Below the pieces are notes generated by a model. That model had not been told where the DNA came from, made no database searches, and worked only from the letters and a program-made list of their open reading frames with translations. 64,000 nt of DNA from Rhynchosporium graminicola (lineage: Eukaryota; Ascomycota; Leotiomycetes; Helotiales; Ploettnerulaceae): positions 117,279-181,278 of the forward strand of contig FJUW01000061.1 in assembly GCA_900074885.1 (NCBI GenBank), read 5' to 3'. A program made the translations under genes and the position numbers. Within the stretch, counting starts at the first letter, position 1; every line of letters starts with the position of its first letter. Of the stretch, positions 23,560 through 34,440 are shown in pieces.

Positions 23560-24969
23560 CTCAACACGGCCCCGAGGCTACACCAGAAAAAGAGTAGGAC
23601 GGGCTGCCAGCAATACAGGGCGCGTCGGGTGAAGGTATGTGGCTTTTGCTCGCTCTCTCATGTTGTGTCTTTCAAGCTCAATCAACATAGCCCTCTCAAA
23701 CTCCACAGCACTTCTTCGTTGAGCTTTGTCTGCGTTCCACTTTTTCCTTACTCATATCAGTATAAGATAGCCTTTTCGCAAACATTGAAGAATATCAACT
23801 TGTTTCAAGTTCATGCACTGATAGTGTGATAGTGCGATGAAGTCCATCCGATGTGCGGAAGCTGTGCGAGACACAAGACACAGTGCATATGAGGACGGCA
23901 AGGGACATCAGCTCAATCCCAAAACATCAAGCCAAAAACACATGAGATCAGATCCAGAATACCGCTCAATAACCGAGTAGAAGTTCGAAACGGTGATGTA
24001 CCTCCAGAGCCAAGCCAACGTCGCTTGACGCAGCTAAAATACTCCGTCAATACATGGCGTTCACTTGCATGACGTTGAACTTTCCCGAAGACCACAGACA
24101 GCAAAATGGATGTGGAATCGCCATTCCTCATCTTGCCTTCAAGCACAATTCTCTCTTGTATCGATATACGCACTCCACCTCGTCAAACTCGAGCCCAACA
24201 ACCCAGAGCACGTTGCCACTTACCAGAGATACCTTAGTCACACTCTTCGCGAGCATAGGGATGAAGTCAATTCATTAACTCGCTCAAATGCAGACGCAGC
24301 ATGCATTACTTTATTCTACCTCCGCGTATGCACATTCGCACTCCTCCAAGAAAGACCGTTGACACCCTACATGCCTCCAACAGAATGATTACAGATGTCC
24401 CGTACGACCGGTCGTGGTCTCAATATCGAAGCATGGAACATCTTCAACACCAACAACTCCATTATGTGCTCCATGATCCCATCTGCACCAGGTAAGAATC
24501 CAGGCGGGTAGCTACGCGAAGAAGCTGTCTGTACCCACCCTTCCAAAAGCCAAGAATTCTCACATCTGCTCCGACGTACTGCTTCCGATATCTTATCTGA
24601 ACCATGGTACGCATGTATCGAAGAAGCCTCGACTCAACAACCAATTACATAGGCTCGATCCAACTCGCCATCGCGGCGGGAGAAGCTCCAGCATCGATCT
24701 TGCGCCGCCTAGTTCTCTTCCCCACGATGGTGCAGAATGAGTTCATATTTTTGGTGAACGAGCAGAAACGAGAGCATTGGTTATAATAGCGCATTTCTCT
24801 GCATTCTTGGCGGATTTCAGACGTGTTTGGTGGCTTGGTGATACGGGTCCTAGAGAAGCGAGAGGAAATGAGAGGATGGTACCCAGTGGAATGGTGGAGT
24901 TTGATGGTGTGGCCTTTGCAAGCCATTGAAGATTCTTTTATGTTGGCGTCATTCGATCTTAGTCCTTGA
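23560..24969 (+). pseudogene. Broken Zn(II)2Cys6 transcription factor
   Basis: Remnant of a fungal regulator in which both the zinc cluster and the C-terminal domain are recognisable. The cluster runs from the Cys codon at 23605 to a GTATGT donor at 23635, and resumes at 23833 after about 198 nt. The order is Cys-x2-Tyr-x6-Cys-x6-Cys-x2-Cys-x6-Cys: the second cysteine codon is TAC (23614-23616), one G-to-A change from TGC. An early stop or frameshift follows the last cysteine. Further on, 'LAFKHNSLL', 'IYALHLVKLEPNNPEHV' and 'VWWLGDTGPREARG' match the usual C-terminal region, but they lie in different frames (shifts near 24110-24170, 24640 and 24870). A TGA at 24386-24388 sits where Trp is expected. 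The start is not identifiable. The copia element begins 70 bp downstream. Confidence 0.8.
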
Positions 24970-25039
24970 TTATGTGTTTCTCGGCCTGGAGATTTGGTTT
25001 CTGGTGTTTGTTGGCGTTCGCTGCTGGGCATGGGGATAC

Positions 25040-25246
25040 TGTTGGTATCACTCTGTCGTAGTACGTACAATCAAGTAGTCTGCGTGAGCCAAAGTACAGT
25101 GATAATAGTAGTAGTATTATCTGTTGTATCGTGGCTAGTTCTCCTAGGTAGTCGAGACTCCGTAAGGGAGATATATCCGGCCGGCTAAACCCCGGCGCAG
25201 ATACTCGACTAACACGTGACTATAGACCCACAACTATAGACTAACA
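25040..25246 (-). repeat. 3' LTR of the copia element (207 bp)
   Basis: Same length as the partner at 33715-33921. Differences are nearly all G/A or C/T. This copy keeps more CpA/TpG on its outer side, the partner more on the other, so both took independent RIP hits. Confidence 0.93.
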
Positions 25247-28200
25247 CTAGGAGTACTTTAAAGTAGCTCTAAACTATCTACTTCTCCGTATGAAAGTAAC
25301 GCTTTTGCCTTCTAGTAAGAGTAGTACCGTAGTACTATTCGTACAGAAGTATTATATAGTATATAGGGTTCCATGTGATCGGGTCCCGGGTCTAAAGATT
25401 CTACGTGAAAGATAACTGAACTAAACGCCTTATAGGCTCTCTTCTAGCTTCAAGTCATCCAAATTCCCTCTATCTACTTATTCTATAGGCTTAATAACTA
25501 ATAGATTCGTATGCAATAGCTCCTTTAAAGCTCTATTGCAATTCGTCTTAGTTATCGTATCCGCAGGGTTATCTAGCCCTACTACCCAAATCACTTCTAA
25601 TATCTCCTTTCTTTCGTACGCCTAACGTAGATATATAAGGTCGATTATCAATCTCTTCTCTCTTATAGTATTAAGTCGTACTACGTAGTCGTATAAAGAT
25701 TTAGAATCGGTAACTATAATTAAAGGTAGTACTATAATCTCTATAATCTGCTTAATAATAGTCTTAATAGTACTAGCTATATTAAAACCTTCTGATATAG
25801 CGTATAGTTCAGAGGCTAGTACAGATCTGGTAACTCTCTTATAGTAGACCGAAGACTAGTGAATAACGTTTGCCTTATTATACTTATCTATAAGTACGTA
25901 GATATAGCTAATTTAAGAGTAGAAGTCTTTTAAATTAGTAAATGAACTATTAGTAAATACGACGAGTTTAAGAGACTTCTTATCTAATTTAACATATCAG
26001 AGACCTTTACTATAGTTAAGCTTTTACTATAAGATTCTCTTATTTAAGAGCTTAAAGTCTTTCTCTATCGGATTTATAGTTTAAGCGGTAAAAGAGATAT
26101 TAAATAATACTTCCGGCTAAGAAATAGTTACTAAGTATAAACCTCTAGCTCTCTGGGCAGTAAATTGCTCGATTTAGGTAAGACCTTATCGTATACTTCT
26201 ACAGGAGTTAGTAAGATTAACTAGTTCCTTCTTAATTATTCTTAACGTCTTATCGTACGATTATTAAGATAGTCGAATAGAGCTATTAGTTTCTAAGGTA
26301 ATATGACCTCTATTGAAGTTAATTAGGTATAAAGTAGTTAACTATTCTCTCTTATTCGACTTGAATCCGGCTTTCTATAGCTCTCTCTCTTCTGCGTCTA
26401 TAAAGGTCTTATTACTAACGAAGAAGGTATTATTAATCTGAAGACTAAGAGCTCCTATACTAGCTTCACCTGAAACAGATAGTAGATACGTATCGAACGT
26501 CGATAGTACTATATAGAGCTTCTTAACCTTATGTCTATAGTATATACTGAACTAATAGTTCGCTGATTCTAGTATACTATACATAGGCCTAACGCACCGC
26601 AAAAACTAATATAGCTAAGCTAGAATCTCCTTTAGAGGGCGTACGAAGAAGTCACGTATTAGGTATAACGTAGACTAAGTATAAGCTTATGTAATATTAT
26701 AGCTATATACCTTAAACTCAGGGTGCATAACTATATATACTAGTAGTAGTCGTTAGCTAACTCGTTGAATAGTTAGTAATATAGTAAGTACTTAGTTCTT
26801 TCTAGAGTCGTTATACGCCTATATAACTAGTCTAGACTTCTCGTAGGCTTTCTATATACTTTTAAATTTTATCTGGTCGATAAATTTAGCGTTAAAGACC
26901 TTAGCTCTAGCTAGTAATTTATCTTTATAGCTAATTTAAAGATCCCTGTAGCGATTAAACTATTAATCTCCTTATATCTTAACGTAGCGTATTAAGGTTC
27001 TACTACTAGGAAACTAATAAATAATTCATTTATATAATTTAAGTAAACTTTAATATTATTATCTCTAAATCGAATTAGCTTTCGTCGATCTCGATGAGGT
27101 TACTTCTTTAGTACTAGTATAGGTCGATTTGACTTAGTAGTACTAAGTGATAGTACTCCTAGGAGTAAGAAAAGAGGTAATAAGAGTATAATTTCAAGTA
27201 TAATACTCTCTAGTTCGTTAGAATCGATATCTTCTTCGTACTATAGTTTAATCGACGTAGAGCGAAAGGTTATTAGTCCGCTATCGATTTCTATTACGCA
27301 GTTCTCTCTGTCTATAGAAATAAGTAGCTAAGGTCTATCCTAGAAGCCTTTCTCTCTCTAAACTAGTACTAGAGAGTTCAATAGAAGGTCTCTTACTACT
27401 ATAGAACTAGGTCCATTTCGAGTATTCAGGGTATTATTAACTTGCCGATAACTCTATAGTTTGCGAATCTCTTCTATAGCCTTATAAAGTATAGTAGCTC
27501 GTTAGGAGACTAATAGCGAAAGTGCGTCTATCTCTACTATTCTGGGATATGCTCTAAATACTAGTAAAACAGGTATAATTCTACTAGGTCTAGAAATATA
27601 GTTAATTGCGTGGAATGCTATCTATAGTGCTATATCTTAACTAAGGTGCGGTAATTCCTTACGAATTATCGTATAAGCTCTCTTCAGAGGGCCGTAGTAT
27701 CTCTCTATCTTACTAATAGAGTAGTGAGCCTCTATAGGTATAACTTTGATTATAGAACCCTTTATCTTAGCACTCTATACGAATTCTTTTGATTTAAATT
27801 ACGTACTTATATCTATAACGATAAAATCCGGTAGTCTAAGGTAGGTATCTATCTATACTTGCTTAAATCGGTTCTATACGTGTTCTGCAGATATATTAGT
27901 AAGAAAACCTCTGTTCTGAAAGGTAATACCTTAGTCGACTATATATAAGACTTACTGACTATTTAGTTATATAATATCGATTACTACTTTATAATTGAAG
28001 TGTATATTATTAGTATCGTGGAGCTTAAACTTGAATCTGCCTAGCGATCTTCCGTGTAGCTAGTAGTGCTTATAGAGCTTAGTAAGCTCCTTTAGTACCC
28101 TTGAGTTATGCTCGTGACCGGCTTATTATAGTAAATCTTCTAGCTTTCTTACTAAAGGGTGTCCGAATCGGTAGTGAAGTCGACGTAAATCCGTCTCTAT

Positions 28201-31095
28201 AATTACTCTTATATTCGACTAGAAGCACTTTATAATATACGTCTTAAGTAACTCCTTCTAGAGTAAGAAGAGGTGGCCGAATCTCTATATAACTAGTATA
28301 TCTCCTTATAGCGTGACGAGTACGTTACGAAGATTATCTAATATAACTCTAAGCTTATCTATATTATCTAAATAGAGTAGAAACGGGGTATCTGTAGCTA
28401 TAACCTTAAATTAGATCTTTCTAATTAGAGAAGGTATAATTATTATACTAATAGAAGTAGCCTTACTAATACTGAATTTAATATTTATTCTACGGGAAGG
28501 TAAGAGTTTAGCTTTATATAGAGCCTTATAAGCTTCGTATTGACCTTTGCCTACTGTAGATACCTTTATTACTCTAGTATCGATTATAATTCTATGAAAA
28601 ACTGACGAATTATATCGGGGGCTGCTTATTATTATCTCTGCGGTCAGGTTCTCTTCTGTAGCTTTTTCGGTAGTGTCTAATAGGTGTTTAAAAGCCGTAT
28701 TTACTAGGGTTTCTGTTATTAGCTATACGGCTGCTACCAAGACAGGTCTTATAGAAGTCATAAATAGAGCTTCCGGCTAAGCGTCGGAATCGTAGTTTAT
28801 ATTACTCCCGGCTTCGCATAAGGTAAAGGTAGTAGCTATATACTTATCTTCTATACTCTTATACTCTGCGACGTATTATCTATATACTTTCTTAAAGACT
28901 CTTCTAAAGTTACTTTTGAACTTAAAAGAGTTCTTCGCCTTGAACTTCTCTTTAGCTTTCTCTCTTTCTTCTACTATATAGTTAAAGGATATATAATCCG
29001 TAGTATTATATACCTAGCACTTCTTAGCGTTACTTTCCTTATCTATTATATTTATCTTCTTCTCTCCTTATATTCTGAATCGCCCTTTACTATCTCCCTT
29101 CTCTCTATATACTTATCTTTTATCGGAATCGCTTCGGAATTTTCGATTAGTATAGAAGGTAGTACTAGTTATAGGGTATACGTACTCGTAGTTAACAATA
29201 GAGGTTCTAATAGAAGTAATCGTCTTTTTAGTAGAAGTTATAGGGTAAGCTAGAGTAATTTAGCAGGCTTCCGAGCTTTAGTAAGTAGTAATAATCTTAT
29301 TTATAACGAACTTCTTATAGCGTAATTCAAAGGGTATACTATAATATAGCTCTTTAATCTACATAAAGAGTATATTAAAGTATTCTGAAGTTATCTTTCT
29401 AAGGTTCTTCTCCTTAATCGATTTAAGAGTAAGAAGGTTCTATATAGTTAGTAAAGATCTGCTAAACTCCTCGCTCTTAAACTAATCTATTATATTCTTT
29501 AGTATAGTATCGAATTTAATAATAAGAGAGGTTCTAGGGATACTATTCAGACTATAATAGTAGTATTAGAGAGCAGCGCCTTTTAGTATTAATAGAAACG
29601 CTTTACTATACTCCTCCGGTAGAATCTCGGCTCTTAAGTAGACATTATAGAATATTCTGACCTTACTACTAAAGCTATCTCTATCTCCCTTGAATTTTAT
29701 CTCTTCTGGAAATATACGGGAGAAGCTAGCGATCTCCTTTCTATACGACTTCTCTTTCTCCTTCTATACTATATTATGGTACTCTCCCTCTCCTCCTCTA
29801 GTTCCTTAGTAGCTATCTTCTCCTTCTCCTCCTCCTCCTCCTTAGTAGCTTTCTCCTCCTTAGTAGCTATCTCCTTCTTAGTAGCTTCCTTCTTCTCTAG
29901 CTCCTCCTCCTTTACTCCCCGTATTCTTCGGTATACGCTTTCTATAGTATTACTGCTCTTCTCTATTCTGGTCAGAGGAGGTCTCTTTATATTACTATAT
30001 TCCTTCAGTAGAATCTCGGTCTTATTATAGAAGTTTATAGTATTCTTTATTAAAGTCGAATTCGCTAATAGGAGGTAAGCTGAGTATAGTATAGCGTCTT
30101 TATCGTAGTCTATAGAACTCTTTCTTTAATCTCTTATACTCTAACTTATCTTATTAAGTAGCTATATTATTTATTATCTCTTTCTCTCTTTTATCTCGCT
30201 ATTACTACGCAGATATCTGCTTCTCTAGTACTAGTAGGTTTAATACTATATACTATAGTTATTCAGAGAGTATCTTTACTTCTATTATACTCTCTAGCTC
30301 CTTTAAGGTCTAACTACTACGTATAGTATTCTATGGAGTATATAGAAGCTTATATAGCTCCTGCGCAGGTTCGTTGCCTTCTTCGATAAATACGCTTTTA
30401 GTACGTAGGGTAAATATGAGGTTATTATTTAACGATTTCTTAATAGACTTGAAAGAGTCTACTATCTAACTTTCGTAAATCTCCTTAAATAAGGAATATA
30501 AGGGTCTATCTATATAGTCGGAGCTCTTGATTTATCTGATAAGACTTTCTCTCTGTTTCTATATAGTCTCCGGTTCTAGTAGGTCCTTACTAGCAGGTAT
30601 ATCGGGAGTACTACCGGGAGCACTACTTTCGGTAGTATTATTATCTCTTACTATATTGAAGGTCTAATTCGTATAAGTATTTTAGTACTATTCCGAGGTT
30701 ATTTAGAATAGTAGTTATGGAGTTATTCTTAAGTATTATATAGTAGTAGGAAGCGCTAGCGTAGCGCGTTCAAGTTTTGACTTCGAGTTTTCGGCGAAAC
30801 TAAAAAGCGCATTCTTTAAAGTCGGGTTGCGGTAGTAATCGAAGTACGTAGAAGGTAGGTATGTAGAAGGTAGGTACGTAGAAGGTAATAGTAGTATAAT
30901 ATACTAGAATTCGAATCCTTTGACCGTGTCGCAGGTAGAATCCAGGCAAATTATCTTAGTAATTCAAGTCAAATAGTATAGAAAAGACCGTGTCTTCTCT
31001 AGTACTTGAGCTATTACTATAGTAGATATCTCTACTCTTTAAGATTTACTAGCGCGCTCTTTTCAGTAGTCGGAATTCTTAGAATCTAAGAATTT

Positions 31096-31330
31096 TGTGA
31101 CGCTTGCTCTAGAAAGGTCTCAAAACTACCTGAGTAATAAGACCTCATATTACTATGAATATAAAGTAGTAAGAATCACTTAAGAATCTATAACTAAGGA
31201 GTAAAGAAGTAAAGAGAGAATAGAAGTATATATATAAAAAGGGGCCCCTAAACTCTACTCGTGTAATCTCGCTTAGTAGTAAGTATTTCCACTAATAGGG
31301 AGAGACCTCTAAACCTGACTAGTCGTCACA
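31096..31330 (-). repeat. 3' LTR of the nested gypsy element
   Basis: Intact ends TGTGACG and CGTCACA; 235 bp; the least mutated of the three family LTRs here. Confidence 0.92.
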
Positions 31331-33430
31331 CTACCCCCCCCTCCGAAAAAAGCTCGCCCTCGAGCGTTAGTCTATCTCCTTATTACTATTAAGGTAGTCG
31401 TAATTATTAATTCTATCGTAGAAAGCTTTTNTTTAGAGGTATCTAAGAGTACTTAATATTCCGAAAGCTAGGTCCTTCCGAGTATAATACTATAGTTTCT
31501 GAGAGTAGTAATAAGAAAGAGGGTAAATACCTAAACGCGACGATCTACTATTAAATTAAGTATCGTATAGTGACTAATAGTACTACTATTAACGCTATTA
31601 AAGCCTTTAATAGGAATTACGTTTAGTAGAAGGTAAATTAAAAGTTTTAAGAAGAAGGAAAGGGATTTAAGAAAGGAACGATTAATAAAATAGTATCTAT
31701 TAGCTCCAGAATCGAGAAGTGCGAGTAGCTTATACGAGAGTCTATTCTTAGTAAGAGTAGTACGTATAGTAAATAATTAACTACTAAGAAGCTTCGTAAG
31801 GTTAAGATATCGTATATCTCGTATATTACCTAGGAAGGAGTCTTTCCCTAGGCGTAGTCTTTTACTAGTAGTTTAATATACTCCTAGGCGTTATTATACG
31901 TTTCTTCGTCGTTATTATCTTCTAGCTCGCTATTAATATCGTTTTTAGTATTAATTACATTAATTCGATATAGAGTATTAGGTCGAGCTGACGATAAGCG
32001 TAAGTATAAGGTAAGCGTAAAATAATAAGGAGTATTCGCTAGCGATTATGCACGAGGCGTATCGTTTCGTGCGGAGTATAGTACTTATTTACTAGTTGTA
32101 CTAGTATTCTCGGGCGTAGGAAGACTAATTTACAGATAAGAAGAGGAGTTAGTACTACGGCGCTAGGAGGAAGTATTTATAGAGCGTTCCCGAGTCGCGC
32201 TAGCCTTAGCCGAAGACTCGGAATAGTAAGTCTTTTTAATAAATTAACCTTAGTCTTTAGCTTATATAGCCTTAACGTATTCTTCTAGTATCCTTGATAT
32301 TCAGTACTATTAGAAGAGCTATTTCCGTAGCCGTATAGGTAGCTTCTCCTATAAGTCCATTTTCAGAGTCGATTAATTATCTACTCTAGCTTTACGAGCT
32401 AGCGTACGAAATTCGTAGTAGAACGTCCAGAAGGTCTACTTATAATCTATCTTTAGCGCGGAGTAGCTAGCTCTTATAGTTTATTAGTCGTATAGATTAG
32501 ATAAGAAGGAGACGAGTTAAGTAATTATATCGAGTGAATCGATTATACTACCTTCTTCGTTATATTCTAGTTCTAAGAATAAGAGTTCTAAGTAAGTTCT
32601 AGCTATTCCTTCCGTTTAGTTAAGTAACTAATCTTTATAGTAATCTTTATCGATAAAGTAGCTAGAGTAGCGCCGGAGAGCGTTACGTATCTACACTTCC
32701 TAGAGTTTTAGAGAGTAGTCGATTCTATTAGAGAGCTTATTTAGAAGGTTCAGTATCTTCTCTATACGCGTAGCGTATAATATTAACGATAGTCCTCTGG
32801 TAGATTATTCTCGATAATAATTATTAAGCGTAAGAGTAGCGTTATCTTCTTTAATTAATAGTAGTAGTATTATACGCGATTAAACGTTATTAAACGATAT
32901 AGACTTAGTAGAGCGCTAAGTAGTTAACTAGTATAGTTCTAGGAACTCGTCCTGTAACTAGCGTAATTCTATAAATAGATCAGCGTTTAATTATCTCTCC
33001 TCCGCGAGCTTCCTTTCTGCCTCTTGCAGCTAGTAAGCGCGGTCTTCCTATAAGTTACTTATAGTTACTATTAATATAGGAGTATTATCAAGGAGGTTTA
33101 GCGACTTAGTAAGTTCGTTAATTATAGTAGGAGTTAGGGAGCTTAACTCGGATAAGGCGTTATCGCGAGTACTCTCTACTATAGAGAGAGGTAGGTTATA
33201 GCGAGTATTACGAGTCGCCGAAGAATAGGAGGTAGAGGGAGTCGGAGAACTAGTAGTCGATTTATCAGACTTAAGTTACTTCAGTTTAGGTGCTATTCTT
33301 CAAGTTTATACTTAGTATAAGCATTCTCTATATAGCGTAGTCTCCTGCGTTTAGTAGCTCTAGGCATAGAGGTATAATATAAGTAGATATTTACTATCTT
33401 CCTAGACGTAAGTAAAAGAGTTATAGATAA

Positions 33431-33665
33431 TATAACGCTTACTCTAGAAAGGTCTTAAAACTACCTAAGTAATAAGACCTCATATTACTATGAATATAAA
33501 GTAGTAAGAATCACTTAAGAATCTATAACTAAGGAGTAAAGAAGTAGAGAGAGAATAGAAGTATATACATGAAAAGGGGCCCCTAAACTCTACTCGTGTA
33601 ATCTCGCTTAGCAGTAAGTGTTTCCACCAATAGGGAGAGACCTCTAAACCTGACCAGTCGTCACA
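33431..33665 (-). repeat. 5' LTR of the nested gypsy element
   Basis: 235 bp; the inner end is mutated to TATAACG and the outer end is intact CGTCACA beside the AATTT duplication. Confidence 0.92.
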
Positions 33666-33714
33666 AATTTGACTATTTTTAAAGAGTGAAATAATCTATA
33701 CGTCTATTGATTAA

Positions 33715-33921
33715 TGTTAGTATCACTCTATCGTAGTACGTATAATTAAGTAGTCTGCGTGAGCTAAAGTATAGTGATAATAGTAGTAGTATTATCTGTT
33801 ATATCGTGGCTAGTTCTCCTAGGTAGTCGAGACTCCGTAAGGGAGATATATCCGGCCGGCTAAACCCCGGCGCAGATACTCGACTAACACGTGACTATGG
33901 ACCAACAACTATGGACCAACA
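33715..33921 (-). repeat. 5' LTR of the copia element (207 bp)
   Basis: Partner of 25040-25246. The outer end ACCAACA is intact and is followed by the ATAC target duplication. Confidence 0.93.
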
Positions 33922-33925
33922 ATAC

Positions 33926-34440
33926 TTTTGACAGTTGAAATCTAGAAAGATCATGCAGTCGGTCGGAGCTTTGTGAGGTACGAGGAGAATACAATCCCAT
34001 CTCTTAGCGGAAGATCAAGCTGCAGTGTCTTGAGCATGTCAGCTGTGGCTGTGGCTCGTGCCATGAATCTTTGTCGACACTCGTTTGTAAGATGAGAGCA
34101 GGCATGTGTAAAGAAGGTCTTGCCCGGGCACAAGTATAACAGACATAACTTAGACTCATTCCGCAGCAATTGGTACATACGATCAAAAGACTTTTTAGAA
34201 TCAAAAAAGATTAACTTTATATGCTCGATGTATAATACTGGATTCTTTTCCTTGATCTGTGGCAGAGGGCATATTACTACATTTACATGGCCAAAACCAC
34301 GGCTCGCAAATCGAAATCACCGTGAATGAATTATCTCTTTGAAATGGGATGTCTCTGAGATCCCAGTCAACAATCCGACCGTTGTAAGAGAGCTTCCGCT
34401 GTAGTCCAAATTCGTAGCACAAGCTGCCCATCACAAAAGA
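33926..34440. other. Short spacer between the copia LTR and the OPT gene
   Basis: About 515 bp of normal composition, presumably the 3' flank of the minus-strand OPT gene. No gene is supported here. RIP-type AT enrichment stops sharply at the LTR edge. Confidence 0.6.

Larger units (their letters stand above)
31096..33665 (-). mobile_element. Nested gypsy chromovirus copy, interior collapsed
   Basis: Inserted into the copia leader/gag region. It has 235-bp LTRs (31096-31330, 33431-33665) and a 5-bp target duplication AATTT (31091-31095 and 33666-33670). On the minus strand the 3' end has the same polypurine tract and pol tail as 1870-1973. That match stops at an N (31431), after which about 2 kb of unrelated RIP-degraded sequence, presumably leader/gag, runs to the 5' LTR. 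A full element would be several kb longer, so pol is missing through deletion or assembly collapse. Confidence 0.9.
25040..33921 (-). mobile_element. Complete but RIP-degraded Ty1/copia LTR retrotransposon
   Basis: Bounded by 207-bp LTRs (25040-25246 and 33715-33921) with ends TGTTGGT...ACCAACA and flanked by the direct repeat ATAC (25036-25039 and 33922-33925). Read on the minus strand through stops, the order is GAG-pre-integrase ('RFGHPLVRKL', about 28120-28200), integrase core ('VVIDI', 'IEAHYSISKIERYYGPLKRAY', about 27640-28000), reverse transcriptase (about 25900-27120) and RNase H ('IIVTDSKSLYDYV', ending near 25470). Integrase before RT is the copia order. Gag presumably lies in 28300-31090, but no CCHC knuckle is readable. 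Stops are almost all TAA/TAG from RIP-type transitions. Without the nested insert it is about 6.3 kb. Confidence 0.93.

Noticed and set aside
29776..30030. 84-codon Ser/Leu-rich plus-strand ORF inside the copia element
   Set aside because: It is a translation of a CTCCT-rich tract on the antisense strand of a dead retrotransposon.
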